Source: RGIG4576 sp045656705
Lineage (GTDB): Bacteria > Bacteroidota > Bacteroidia > Bacteroidales > Muribaculaceae
Assembly (NCBI GenBank): GCA_045656705.1
Contig: JAZORR010000036.1
Span: 1 to 64,000 of the forward strand
DNA: 64,000 nucleotides
Direction: 5' to 3'
Below, in pieces: positions 17,165-25,858 of the stretch. The notes under the pieces were generated by a model. That model was not told the DNA's origin. It saw only the letters and a list, made by a program, of their open reading frames with translations, and did no database searches. The stretch's first letter is position 1; each line of letters opens with the position of its first letter. The translations under genes and the position numbers were made by a program.

Positions 17165-18037
17165 ATGGCAGAATTTGATAAATATATGTCGCCAATGAGC
17201 GAAGACGAATTGATGAAAGCGTGTGCTCGCATCAAGCATGTTGCTCTCGATATGGATGGCACTATCTATATGGGTTCTACTTTGTTCCCTTTTACAAAGA
17301 ACTTTTTGAAACGTCTTTCTGATAATGGTATTGGTTACTCTTTCCTTACTAATAATCCTACTAAGAGTATTCCTGATTATTTGAAGAAATTGAAAGGTTT
17401 GGGAATTGATGCCGAAGCCGAAGAGGTCTACACTACCGCAGTGGCTACTATCGATTACATCAAGCAAAATCATCCAGAAGCAAAACGCTTATTCGTTCTT
17501 GGTACTCCAAGTATGATTAAAGAATTTGAAGAAGCTGGTTTTGAAATGGCTGCTGATGATCCTGCCGATCGCCCAGATATTCTTGTTGTAGCATTTGATA
17601 TGACTCTTTGTTATGAAAGACTTTGTCGTGCAGCATGGTGGGCATCTCAAGGCGTAAGATATATTGCTACTAATCCTGACCGTGTTTGTCCTACCGACCA
17701 AGAAGTGGTACTTGTAGATTGCGGTTCTATGTGCAAGTGTATTGAATATGCCACAGGTCGTGAACCAGATATCGTGATAGGTAAGCCAAATCCTGATATG
17801 CTTAAATGTATTCAAACTAAGTATGGCATGGAACCTGATGAAGTGGCTATGTGTGGCGACCGTATTTACACCGACGTGGCTACTGCAAGAAATGCAGGCT
17901 CGCTTGGAGTGCTTGTGTTATCTGGTGAAACTACGCTCGAAACTGCAATCAATTCAGATCCTCAACCAGCAATCACTGCTCTAAATATAGAAGAGTTTGG
18001 AAAATTGCTTTTGAAAGCGAAAGGGATTGAATACTAA
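17165..18037 (+). CDS. HAD-IIA family phosphatase (NagD-like)
   Basis: A 290-residue haloacid-dehalogenase superfamily hydrolase of subclass IIA. Motif I is LDMDGTIYMG (Asp29 nucleophile, Asp31). Motif II is FLTNNPTKS, the motif III lysine is in IGKPNPDM, and motif IV is CGDRIYTDVATARNAG. NagD/AraL/phosphoglycolate-type enzymes dephosphorylate small sugar or glycerol phosphates. Its position between glpT and a porin suggests a role with glycerol phosphates, such as a glycerol-phosphate phosphatase, but this is inference from context only. Confidence 0.85.
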   Translation: MAEFDKYMSPMSEDELMKACARIKHVALDMDGTIYMGSTLFPFTKNFLKRLSDNGIGYSFLTNNPTKSIPDYLKKLKGLGIDAEAEEVYTTAVATIDYIKQNHPEAKRLFVLGTPSMIKEFEEAGFEMAADDPADRPDILVVAFDMTLCYERLCRAAWWASQGVRYIATNPDRVCPTDQEVVLVDCGSMCKCIEYATGREPDIVIGKPNPDMLKCIQTKYGMEPDEVAMCGDRIYTDVATARNAGSLGVLVLSGETTLETAINSDPQPAITALNIEEFGKLLLKAKGIEY

Positions 18038-18079
18038 TTAAGGAACATTGATGTAAATATTGCTATCAATTATCCTTAA
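18038..18079 (+). terminator. terminator after the HAD gene
   Basis: TTAAGGA (18038-18044) pairs with TCCTTAA (18073-18079), and ATTGAT (18047-18052) pairs with ATCAAT (18065-18070). AT-rich sequence follows. The rest of 18080-18338 is AT-rich leader for the porin. Confidence 0.6.
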
Positions 18080-18220
18080 AATATATTTTAATAATTAAGA
18101 ATTAATTATTAATTGCTCTAATTTGTGGAAAATTGCACAGTTTTATAGTGAAAGTGCAGATTTTTTGCGAATAAATGAAAAAAAATATCATAAAAGGTGT
18201 AATATATAAAAAAATGTTAT

Positions 18221-18228
18221 TATCTTTG
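18221..18228 (+). promoter_or_regulatory. porin promoter (-7 box)
   Basis: TATCTTTG is a perfect match to the Bacteroidales -7 box, 110 bases ahead of the porin start. No good -33 box is seen at the usual distance. Confidence 0.55.
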
Positions 18229-18338
18229 TGGTATAAGATTTGAATCAAAACAAAAAAGAGATAAATATTATTTATTAACCCGTTTAAAAAAGAGAGACTA
18301 AAAAACTTAAAATTTTAAACACTAAAAACTTAATTGAC

Positions 18339-19424
18339 ATGAAAAAAACTTTAGCATTTTTCTTAGGTCTTGCGATAGCAACTCCTATGTTTGCAAGTGA
18401 AGTAGCTGAACCAACAGCAGAACCTGCTGCAGCTAAGACAAAAATCGAAGAAATCGTAGCAAAACTTCCTGTTAAGGTTTCTGGTTATCTACAAACTGGT
18501 TGGAACTGGACTGACAACGCATCTTCTTTCCAAGCTAAACGTCTTCGTTTGATGGTTGATGGTAAGGTTTCTAACAATGTATCTTTCCGTCTTCAAGTTG
18601 AAGCTTTCAACGGTGTAACTTCTGGTAAGGCTAACACATCTGGTCAAAAAGACCTTCAAGTAATGGACGCATTCGCTACTTGGAAGATTAAACCTGGTTT
18701 CCAATTGCGCGCTGGTCAATTCTATACTCCAATGGGATTTGAAAATTATGACATTTCTCCAGCTACTCTTGAAACTGTAGACTTCTCTAACATTTGCTAC
18801 CGTATGGCTTGCCGTAACGCAATCGGTTATGATTATGTAGATTATGGTCGCGACCTTGGTATTATGGTTCTTGGTGATCTTCTTCCTCACGAAGATGGTT
18901 TCAACCGTTTGACTTATAACGTAGTTCTTTCTAATGGTTCTCTTCCATGTAAGGATGATAACAACAAGTCTAAGGACCTTATTGGTGCTCTTACTTATCG
19001 CCCAATCAAGCATATGATGATTAAGGCTGCTTACAACTGGGGTGAATATTCTAACGCTGCTGGTGCTTACCTTCCAATGAACCGTTTCATTGCTGGTGCA
19101 TGGTACAACAACCCAACTGGTCTTGACGTACGTGGTGAATATGGTATGATTAAGAGCGACAAGGGTAATGTAGACGAACAAGGTGCTTATGTATTGGTAG
19201 GCTGGCACGCTGGTAAGTGGCTTCCTGTAGTACGTTGGGATATGTACAAGGACAATAAGAACAAAGCATCTAAGAACAACTACAACCGCGTTCTTGCAGG
19301 TGTTTCTTACGAAGTATCTAAGAACTTCAAGCTTCAAGCAAACTACAACCACACTATGTACACTAAGGAAGTAGGTGCTGACGATGCTAACCAAATCCAA
19401 GTTATGGGTATCTTCAAGTTCTAA
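18339..19424 (+). CDS. porin (OprP/phosphate-selective porin-like)
   Basis: A 361-residue outer-membrane beta-barrel with a signal peptide (MKKTLAFFLGLAIATPMFAS). A short Ala/Glu-rich region (about 20-45) is followed by repeating amphipathic strands. VSGYLQTGWNW, AKRLRLMVDGKV, QLRAGQFYTPMGFENYDISP and the terminal QIQVMGIFKF (last residue Phe) are typical of the phosphate-selective porin O/P family. It should pass small solutes, perhaps anionic, through the outer membrane. Placed after glpT and the phosphatase, it may admit glycerol-phosphate compounds. Codon use is strongly biased, suggesting abundant protein. The propeller-like gene follows after 58 bases, probably co-transcribed. Confidence 0.87.
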   Translation: MKKTLAFFLGLAIATPMFASEVAEPTAEPAAAKTKIEEIVAKLPVKVSGYLQTGWNWTDNASSFQAKRLRLMVDGKVSNNVSFRLQVEAFNGVTSGKANTSGQKDLQVMDAFATWKIKPGFQLRAGQFYTPMGFENYDISPATLETVDFSNICYRMACRNAIGYDYVDYGRDLGIMVLGDLLPHEDGFNRLTYNVVLSNGSLPCKDDNNKSKDLIGALTYRPIKHMMIKAAYNWGEYSNAAGAYLPMNRFIAGAWYNNPTGLDVRGEYGMIKSDKGNVDEQGAYVLVGWHAGKWLPVVRWDMYKDNKNKASKNNYNRVLAGVSYEVSKNFKLQANYNHTMYTKEVGADDANQIQVMGIFKF

Positions 19425-19482
19425 TTTGAATTTAAGAAAAGTTTAATTAAATCATAATTATTAACTTAAAATCAACACTATT

Positions 19483-20466
19483 ATGAAAAAGTTATTATTA
19501 GGTCTTGCTGTCCTAATTGGTGCTGCAAGCGTTAACGCTCAACACATTGGTACAGAATACAGATTGAAGAAAGTTATTGAAGTTCCTGGTCGTCAAGGTA
19601 TCGCTGCTGATAAGGATTACTTCTATGTATCAGACACTCGTGGTCTTTACAAGTATGATAAGAACTGGAATCTTGTAGCTAAGCGCGTGCAAACTGCTGA
19701 AGATCCATTGTTCCCAAATCCTAAGTTGGCTAACCACTTTGGTGATATCGACGTATTTGATGGCAAGATTTATACAGGTAACGAAAAGTTTGAATTCGGT
19801 CGTGGTTACAATATCGCAATCTCTGTATATGATGCTAATACTTTGGAATGGATCGAAGATATTCCATGGTGTGCAGAATCTGGTCAAGTAGAAGTATCTG
19901 GTCTTGCAGTTGACCGTGACAAGAATATGATTTGGATGAGTGACTGGGTAGATAGCCGTTATGTATACTGCTACAGCTTGGAAACTAAGCAATACTACAC
20001 TAAGATGCAATGCCGTCCAATGCCTTACTGGACACAAGGTATCTTCATCGCTGATGGTAAGATGTTGTTCGCTGCTGACGATGGTGAATCTACATACCAC
20101 ATCGCTGACAACCTTTACATTGCTGACATCACTCAAGTTCCTTACACAGGTCTAATCGATGGTCAAGAACCAGAAAAGGAAAATCCTTGGAGTGTTAAGC
20201 TTGACAAGAACGGTAAGCCAGTTATCCGCAAGGGTAAAATCGCAGGTGGTGCAATGGCTGGTCGCCTAGAAACTTTCCGCGAAATGCTTGACTTCCGTCG
20301 CGCAGGTGAAATCGAAGGTCTTTGCATCGACCCATGTACTGATGACCTTCTTGTATTGAACAACCGTGGTACTCAAATCATCCTTGGTATGTCTCAAGGT
20401 CCTTTCACTAAGGAAGGTTACACTAAGGAAATCCACGAAATTTACGTTTACGAAAAGATCAAATAA
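19483..20466 (+). CDS. secreted propeller-like protein of unknown function
   Basis: A 327-residue protein with a signal peptide (MKKLLLGLAVLIGAASVNAQ). The rest shows repeated four-stranded units typical of a beta-propeller: KDYFYVSDTRGLYKYD, FDGKIYTGNEKFEF, SGLAVDRDKNMIWMSDW, IADGKMLFAADDGES, and IEGLCIDPCTDDLLVLNN. A Lys/Glu-rich insertion lies at about 225-265. I do not recognise a named family; resemblance to esterase-like or phytase-like propellers is possible but unproven. It follows the porin, shares its biased codon use and ends at a strong terminator. It is probably periplasmic or on the surface and connected with the porin's substrate. Confidence 0.75.
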   Translation: MKKLLLGLAVLIGAASVNAQHIGTEYRLKKVIEVPGRQGIAADKDYFYVSDTRGLYKYDKNWNLVAKRVQTAEDPLFPNPKLANHFGDIDVFDGKIYTGNEKFEFGRGYNIAISVYDANTLEWIEDIPWCAESGQVEVSGLAVDRDKNMIWMSDWVDSRYVYCYSLETKQYYTKMQCRPMPYWTQGIFIADGKMLFAADDGESTYHIADNLYIADITQVPYTGLIDGQEPEKENPWSVKLDKNGKPVIRKGKIAGGAMAGRLETFREMLDFRRAGEIEGLCIDPCTDDLLVLNNRGTQIILGMSQGPFTKEGYTKEIHEIYVYEKIK

Positions 20467-20537
20467 GAAATCACTGCAATAAGTGTTTCTAAATAAATTG
20501 GAATCTTTAGAAATAAAAATGGAATTTTAATTTGAAT

Positions 20538-20573
20538 AGTGTTGCTTGCACGAGAGTGTAGGCAACACTTTTT
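20538..20573 (+). terminator. terminator after the propeller-like gene
   Basis: GTGTTGC (20539-20545) pairs with GCAACAC (20562-20568), followed by TTTTTATTT. It closes the porin transcript. Confidence 0.8.
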
Positions 20574-20700
20574 ATTTGAACATATTTGAGTAAAACCTAA
20601 TCTATAGTTTTGAGAAATCACTTAAATATGGTGTTTTTTTTACAATAATCGTTATTTTTTTACTATCTTTATAATCGTAATTATAAATTAAAGAGATATT

Positions 20701-21363
20701 ATGGCTAATCTGAATGATACATTTCAATTCCTCAGAGCGTTGTCTCTGAATAATGATAGGGTGTGGTTTAATGCACATAAAGATGAATATATGACATTAA
20801 AAGCTCTGTGGGATAACGATGTGTCGTTGTTAATTGCAATGATGAGTGAGTACGATCCGTCTTTGCGTGGTTTACGTGTGGCTGATTGCACTTATCGTAT
20901 TTATCGTGACCTACGATTTAGTAACGATAAACGGCCTTATAAAACTCATTTCTCAGCTGTTATTGGGAAGGGTGGTAAGAAGAGCACGCGTGCTGCGTGT
21001 TATTTGCATATAGAACCAGGAAATTCTGCACTATATGCAGGGATTTGGTGTCCCGAGAGTGATGTGTTGGCTCGTTTGCGTAGCGAGATAGATGCAAATA
21101 TTGATGAATTTAAAGAGATAATTGAATGTCCTGATTTCTCGTCGCACTTTGCGTTTTATGGCGAAAAATTGAAGAGTGTTCCACGAGGATTCAGTAAGGA
21201 TAATCCCAATGCTGAGTATATAAAGATGAAAGAATATCTTTGTGTTAAAAAAGTTAAAGATGAGTATTTTTTTTGCGATGAATGGGTTGAGAAAGTTGCA
21301 AACGAGTTTGCAAAAGTGATGAAATTTAATGAATTTTTGAATTTCGTTTTTGAAGAAGATTGA
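20701..21363 (+). CDS. DUF2461 family protein
   Basis: A 220-residue cytoplasmic protein recognised as DUF2461 (TIGR02453-type) by FLRALSLNNDRVWFNAHKDEY at the N-terminus, CTYRIYRDLRFSNDKRPYKT in the middle and the YLHIEPGNSALYAGIWCP segment. The function of the family is unknown. A weak -7-like TATCTTTA lies at 20664-20671. It stands alone between two transcription units. Its codon use is less biased than the neighbouring metabolic genes. Confidence 0.88.
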   Translation: MANLNDTFQFLRALSLNNDRVWFNAHKDEYMTLKALWDNDVSLLIAMMSEYDPSLRGLRVADCTYRIYRDLRFSNDKRPYKTHFSAVIGKGGKKSTRAACYLHIEPGNSALYAGIWCPESDVLARLRSEIDANIDEFKEIIECPDFSSHFAFYGEKLKSVPRGFSKDNPNAEYIKMKEYLCVKKVKDEYFFCDEWVEKVANEFAKVMKFNEFLNFVFEED

Positions 21364-21505
21364 TTGCTCAAAATTTGGCGTGATGTGCAAAATGGTACAA
21401 ATTTCGGTAAAATGTGTAAAAAATGCCCAAAAATGGTTATTTGTGCCAAAGGTTAAAGTGATATATAAAATTTGTTAATACTGCGATTACTCCAAAACTT
21501 TACAA

Positions 21506-21513
21506 TATTTTTG
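21506..21513 (+). promoter_or_regulatory. promoter of the 2-oxoacid:ferredoxin oxidoreductase operon
   Basis: TATTTTTG matches the -7 consensus, 86 bases before the ferredoxin-type subunit gene. No -33 box is obvious. The interval 21364-21598 holds no gene. Confidence 0.45.
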
Positions 21514-21598
21514 TATTTTAAATTAAGAAAAGGGTGGAGATACCCATAACTAATGTTTAACTTTTCCGCGGAATTGATGAAATTCCCATAAAAATATT

Positions 21599-21826
21599 AT
21601 GGCAATAATAAAAGGCACAGTAGTGGTGGATACAGAGCGATGCAAAGGTTGTAATCTTTGTGCAGTTGCTTGTCCGCTCGATGTACTGGATATGCAAAAG
21701 AGAGAAGTAAATAATAAGGGTTATCATTATGCATATATGAAAAATGAAGATAAGTGCATAGGATGCCAAAGTTGTGCATTAGTTTGTCCTGATGCATGTA
21801 TTACAGTATATAAAGGGAAATTTTGA
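21599..21826 (+). CDS. korD: 2-oxoacid:ferredoxin oxidoreductase, ferredoxin-like (delta) subunit
   Basis: A 75-residue 2[4Fe-4S] ferredoxin subunit. The two cluster motifs are CKGCNLCAVACPLDV (about 18-32) and CIGCQSCALVCPDAC. It passes electrons from the thiamine-diphosphate site of the complex to free ferredoxin. It opens a four-gene operon with the alpha, beta and gamma subunits in the order delta-alpha-beta-gamma, the common arrangement for 2-oxoglutarate or branched-chain 2-oxoacid oxidoreductases in Bacteroidales. Confidence 0.88.
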   Translation: MAIIKGTVVVDTERCKGCNLCAVACPLDVLDMQKREVNNKGYHYAYMKNEDKCIGCQSCALVCPDACITVYKGKF

Positions 21827-21862
21827 ATTTCCTGAAGTATAAATTAAACTGATGTAACCTAT

Positions 21863-22966
21863 ATGAAATCAGAAATACGATTAATGAAAGGTAATGAGGC
21901 GTTGGCTCATGCAATGATTAGATATGGTGCTGATGGGTATTTCGGATATCCAATTACACCACAATCTGAAGTGCTTGAAACTCTTGAAGCCGAAATGCCT
22001 TGGGATACTACAGGTATGGTGGTGCTTCAAGCAGAAAGTGAAGTGGCTGCTATTAATATGGTGTATGCGGGTGCAGGTGCAGGTAAGGCAGTTTGTACTT
22101 CTTCTTCAAGCCCAGGTATGAGTTTGATGCAGGAAGGTGTGTCATATATAGCTGCAGGCGAATTACCTGCATTGTTGATTAATTGTATGCGTGGGGGGCC
22201 GGGGCTTGGAACTATTCAACCATCTCAAGCCGATTACTTCCAAACAACTAAAGGTGGTGGACATGGCGACTATCGATTGATTACTTTAGCTCCTTCGAGT
22301 GTGCAAGAGATGTGTGACTTCGTTTCGCTTGGATGGGATTTAGCATTTAAATACCGTAATCCTGCGATTATTCTTGCCGATGGTATTGTGGGACAAATGA
22401 TGGAAAAAGTCGTGCTTCCCGAACAACGTCCTCGTCGCACGCAAGATGAATTGGAAAAACAATGTCCATGGGCTGCAACTGGTAAGAAGGGTGGTCGCAA
22501 GCAAAATGTGATCACAACTCTCGAACTTGATGCACTTTCAATGGAAAAGATTAATGATAAATTGCAAGCGAAATATAAACTTATTGAAGACAATGAAGCT
22601 CGATATGAGGCTCTCAATTGTGACGATTGCGAATATTTGCTTGTGGCATTTGGTTCTATGGCGCGCATTTGCGAAAAGGTGATGGAAATGGCGCGCAAGC
22701 AAGGCCTAAAGGTTGGACTTTTGCGTCCTATTACATTGTGGCCTTTCCCTTCAAAGGCAGTTGCTGAGGCTGCAAAGAATGCAAAGGGAATACTCGTGCC
22801 AGAATTGAGTGCCGGACAAATGATAGATGATGTGAAGCTTGCGGTGAATTGTAATGTTGAAGTACGTCATTATGGTAGATTGGGTGGTGTAGTACCTAAT
22901 CCTGATGAAGTGCTTGATACGTTGCGAGCAATGATGACAAATAACGAGAGAGGAGGCGAAAAATGA
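21863..22966 (+). CDS. korA: 2-oxoacid:ferredoxin oxidoreductase alpha subunit (KorA/VorB-like)
   Basis: A 367-residue subunit carrying the pyrimidine-binding half of the thiamine-diphosphate enzyme. GYPITPQSEVLETLEAEM, VLQAESEVAAINMVYAGAGA and SSSSPGMSLMQEGVSYIA are the conserved N-terminal segments. The C-terminal third is the transketolase-type domain II with VGLLRPITLWPFP. The enzyme converts a 2-oxoacid plus CoA to acyl-CoA, CO2 and reduced ferredoxin. Substrate (2-oxoglutarate versus branched-chain 2-oxoacids) cannot be decided here. Its TGA overlaps the ATG of the next gene (ATGA at 22963). Confidence 0.9.
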   Translation: MKSEIRLMKGNEALAHAMIRYGADGYFGYPITPQSEVLETLEAEMPWDTTGMVVLQAESEVAAINMVYAGAGAGKAVCTSSSSPGMSLMQEGVSYIAAGELPALLINCMRGGPGLGTIQPSQADYFQTTKGGGHGDYRLITLAPSSVQEMCDFVSLGWDLAFKYRNPAIILADGIVGQMMEKVVLPEQRPRRTQDELEKQCPWAATGKKGGRKQNVITTLELDALSMEKINDKLQAKYKLIEDNEARYEALNCDDCEYLLVAFGSMARICEKVMEMARKQGLKVGLLRPITLWPFPSKAVAEAAKNAKGILVPELSAGQMIDDVKLAVNCNVEVRHYGRLGGVVPNPDEVLDTLRAMMTNNERGGEK

Positions 22967-23724
22967 ATGCCGAAGAAATAATAAAGCAAGGCGAGTGTGT
23001 ATATAAGAAGCCCACACTACTCACTGATACAAATATGCATTATTGCCCTGGTTGTAGTCATGGGATGGTGCATAAACTCATAGCAGAAGTTATTGAGGAA
23101 ATGGGTATGGAAGAGCATACCGTAGGCGTGAGTCCTGTGGGGTGTGCTGTGTTTGCTTATAATTATATTGATATTGATTGGGTGCAAGCTGCTCATGGAC
23201 GTGCTCCAGCTGTGGCTACAGCATTGAAACGACTTAATCCCGAAAATCTTGTGTTTACATATCAAGGTGATGGTGACCTTGCTGCTATAGGTACTTGTGA
23301 AACTATTCATGCTGCTAATAGAGGTGAGAATATTGCTATTATCTTCATAAATAATGCGATTTATGGTATGACTGGTGGGCAAATGGCACCTACCACTTTG
23401 CTTGGTATGAAGACAGCTACCACTCCTTATGGTCGTCGTGTAGATCTAAATGGTCATCCTCTTGTAATGGCTCCTATTTTGGCTCAGTTAGATGGTACTT
23501 GCTATGTAACTCGTCAGAGTGTTCACATTCCTGCTGCAGTGCGAAAGGCTAAGGCTGCTATTCGTAAAGCTTTTGAAAATAGTTTGGCAGGCAAGGGTAC
23601 ATCGATGGTGGAAATTGTAAGTACATGTAATTCGGGTTGGAAACTTACTCCAGAGCAATCTAATGAGTGGATGGAGAAGAATATGTTTGAAAAATATCCT
23701 CTTGGCGATTTGAAAAACGAATAA
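22963..23724 (+). CDS. korB: 2-oxoacid:ferredoxin oxidoreductase beta subunit
   Basis: A 253-residue thiamine-diphosphate-binding subunit. The start region holds YCPGCSHGMVHKL (a cluster/substrate-binding Cys pair). The TPP motif is YQGDGDLAAIGTCETIHAANR with the closing IFINNAIYGMTGGQMAPTT. It pairs with the alpha subunit to form the active site. It overlaps korA by 4 bases and is followed 13 bases later by the gamma subunit. Confidence 0.92.
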   Translation: MNAEEIIKQGECVYKKPTLLTDTNMHYCPGCSHGMVHKLIAEVIEEMGMEEHTVGVSPVGCAVFAYNYIDIDWVQAAHGRAPAVATALKRLNPENLVFTYQGDGDLAAIGTCETIHAANRGENIAIIFINNAIYGMTGGQMAPTTLLGMKTATTPYGRRVDLNGHPLVMAPILAQLDGTCYVTRQSVHIPAAVRKAKAAIRKAFENSLAGKGTSMVEIVSTCNSGWKLTPEQSNEWMEKNMFEKYPLGDLKNE

Positions 23725-23737
23725 ATGAGCTGAAGAT

Positions 23738-24277
23738 ATGAAAGATGAAATAATTATAGCAGGTTTTGGCGGTCAAGGTGTGCTTTCTATGGGTAAAATC
23801 TTGGCTTATTCGGGACTATTAGAAGATAAAGAAGTGACTTGGTTGCCATCATACGGACCAGAACAACGAGGTGGTACTGCTAATGTGACTGTGATTATTA
23901 GCGACGAGCGTATTAGTTCGCCTATTTTGGATAGTTATGATGTGGCTGTGGTTCTAAACCAACAAAGTTTGGATAAGTTTGAATCTAAGGTGAAGCCTGG
24001 TGGTATTCTTATCTACGATAGCTACGGTATTAATCGTGTGCCTAAAAGAACAGATATAACTATATATCGTGTGGATGCTATGGACGCTACTGTAGAATTG
24101 AATAATGTGAAAGCGTTCAATATGGTGGTACTTGGTGCATTGCTTAAAGTGCGTCCTATGGTAGCTGTAGAAAGTGTAATCGAAGGATTGCGTAAAACAC
24201 TTCCTGAGCGTCATCATAATCTTATACCTATGAATGAGCAAGCTCTTCGCAAAGGGATGGAAATTGTAAGTATATAA
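23738..24277 (+). CDS. korC: 2-oxoacid:ferredoxin oxidoreductase gamma subunit
   Basis: A 179-residue gamma domain. IIAGFGGQGVLSMGKILAYS at the N-terminus, TWLPSYGPEQRGGTANVTV in the middle and NMVVLGALLKV near the end are the hallmarks of the CoA-binding gamma subunit. It is the last gene of the operon, which ends at the symmetric terminator 24298-24338. Confidence 0.92.
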   Translation: MKDEIIIAGFGGQGVLSMGKILAYSGLLEDKEVTWLPSYGPEQRGGTANVTVIISDERISSPILDSYDVAVVLNQQSLDKFESKVKPGGILIYDSYGINRVPKRTDITIYRVDAMDATVELNNVKAFNMVVLGALLKVRPMVAVESVIEGLRKTLPERHHNLIPMNEQALRKGMEIVSI

Positions 24278-24297
24278 GACTATAAAAATATAACTTA

Positions 24298-24338
24298 CTA
24301 AAATAGGGGATGCACCAATGGTGAATCCCCTATTTTAG
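24298..24338. terminator. bidirectional terminator between korC and the helicase gene
   Basis: CTAAAATAGGGGAT (24298-24311) pairs with ATCCCCTATTTTAG (24325-24338). Being A/T-rich on both flanks, it can stop both converging transcripts. Confidence 0.8.
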
Positions 24339-24364
24339 TATTGCGATGTATATAAATATTTGGC

Positions 24365-25690
24365 TTATATTTCGGCAAGTGTGATACGCACACGTTTGTT
24401 TTTGATTTTTATTTTCGCAATTCGTTCAAGTATGTCGTTGGCTTTATCGGCAGGCACAGCCACAAGCGCATAATGGTCGCGAAGGTCTATAGTGCCTATT
24501 TCTTTGCCCTCGATTCCACCATTGTTGCTTATGAAACCGACGATATCACCACGAGAAATTTTCTCTTTTTTGCCAGCTTGGAAAAATAGAGTGGCGTATG
24601 GTGCCGTGATTTGCATTACAGCATCGTCACTCATTGTGAATTTGCCATCAAATTTCATATATTCAGGCAGTTTATCCGAAGAGTTTACAAGCACATACAC
24701 ATTACCCGTGGCATTGACGCGAGCTGTTCGACCATTGCGATGCGTGTAAGTTTCTTCGGTGATTGGGATGTGATAATGTATGATGTTCATCACTTCGGCG
24801 ATGTCGAGGCCACGCGCACCGAGGTCGGTAGTGATCATTACGCTATATGATCCATTGTTGAATAGTGAAATGGTTTTTTCTCGATCGATTTGCTCTAATC
24901 CTCCATGGTATACACCTACAGGTACATCGTTATCCTTTAAGAAATAATATATGCGTTCTACTGCATCGCGATAGTTGGCGAAAACTATAGTTCTGCCATT
25001 TGGAACATTCTTCAGTAACTTTAAAAGTGCTTGAAGTTTATCTTTATCGTCGGAGTTTACGCGAAGCACTGTTGTGCGTTGGTCAAGGTCTTCTTTAATA
25101 TTGCGAAAATCTACTATTTGTGGTTTGAAAATGCGTACAAAGTCTGGTATTTCCTCGATATCGGTAGCAGAAGTGAGGTATCGGCGGCTTATGTTTGGCA
25201 TACGGCGAAGAATGCGACGCATTTCATCTTGGAATCCTAATTCGAGAGATTTGTCAAATTCGTCGAGCACGAGCAAGCGAGTAGAATGCACATTGATATG
25301 CTCACGCTTTATATGATCAAGTAATCTACCTGGTGTACTCACAATGATTGATGGAGTAACCGAAAGAGATTGCTTCTCATCGAGTACATTATGACCTCCA
25401 TAGCAGTAAGTTACTTTATGACCAGTGGCTATGTCGCGAGCTACAGAACCTATTTGCATTACAAGTTCGCGTGATGGTGCTATGATAACGGCTTGCAGAT
25501 TGCCATTAGGTTCTTTTAGAGCTTTAAGGATAGGCACTAAGAATGCTATAGTTTTACCACTACCAGTAGGCGAGAGTAGAATTATATCGCCATCTTGGTG
25601 AGATGTGTTAAGAACGTCCTTTTGCATTTCGTTGAGTTCTTCAATGCCATATTTTGATTTTAAAGCAGCTAAAATGTCCTTTTGTTTCAT
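24365..25690 (-). CDS. DEAD-box RNA helicase with DbpA-type RNA-binding domain
   Basis: A 441-residue ATP-dependent RNA helicase. Visible motifs, in order: the Q-like NEMQKDVL, I (SPTGSGKT), Ia (APSREL), Ib (STPGRLL), II (DEFD rather than DEAD), III (SAT), and in domain 2 TTDLGARGLDI and VI (HRNGRTAR). The C-terminal 75 residues form a DbpA RNA-binding-type domain (ISRGDIVGFISNNGGIEGKE). DbpA-like helicases act in 50S ribosome assembly. The Asp to Phe change in motif II is a variant found in some bacterial paralogues. It is monocistronic, with a -7-like TATCTTTG on the minus strand at 25710-25717. Confidence 0.88.
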   Translation of the reverse strand: MKQKDILAALKSKYGIEELNEMQKDVLNTSHQDGDIILLSPTGSGKTIAFLVPILKALKEPNGNLQAVIIAPSRELVMQIGSVARDIATGHKVTYCYGGHNVLDEKQSLSVTPSIIVSTPGRLLDHIKREHINVHSTRLLVLDEFDKSLELGFQDEMRRILRRMPNISRRYLTSATDIEEIPDFVRIFKPQIVDFRNIKEDLDQRTTVLRVNSDDKDKLQALLKLLKNVPNGRTIVFANYRDAVERIYYFLKDNDVPVGVYHGGLEQIDREKTISLFNNGSYSVMITTDLGARGLDIAEVMNIIHYHIPITEETYTHRNGRTARVNATGNVYVLVNSSDKLPEYMKFDGKFTMSDDAVMQITAPYATLFFQAGKKEKISRGDIVGFISNNGGIEGKEIGTIDLRDHYALVAVPADKANDILERIAKIKIKNKRVRITLAEI

Positions 25691-25709
25691 ATATGAATGT
25701 GATTTTTTG

Positions 25710-25717
25710 CAAAGATA
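25710..25717 (-). promoter_or_regulatory. helicase promoter (-7 box)
   Basis: The minus strand reads TATCTTTG, 20 bases before the helicase start codon. No -33 box is apparent. Confidence 0.5.
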
Positions 25718-25777
25718 CGCTAAAAAATCTAATAAGAGATAACGGCATAGGATTTTAACGAAAAATAGTGCTATAAG

Positions 25778-25809
25778 TTTGTGAGAAAAAATGAAAAGTA
25801 GTAACTTTG
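25778..25809 (+). promoter_or_regulatory. nifJ promoter
   Basis: TTTG (25778-25781), a 20-base spacer and TAACTTTG (25802-25809) form a textbook Bacteroidales promoter. Transcription should start near 25815, about 45 bases before nifJ. Confidence 0.75.
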
Positions 25810-25858
25810 CAGAATTGAATGACTGGAAATATCAATTTTATTTTAAAGATAACAATTT

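Noticed and set aside
18067..18079. AATTATCCTTAAA as a fourth copy of the palindrome promoter element
   Set aside because: It is the right arm of the terminator hairpin after the HAD gene and has no -7 box at the proper distance.
18489..19400. A 303-codon frame antisense to the porin gene
   Set aside because: Fully inside the porin, Val/Thr-rich antisense composition, no start signal.
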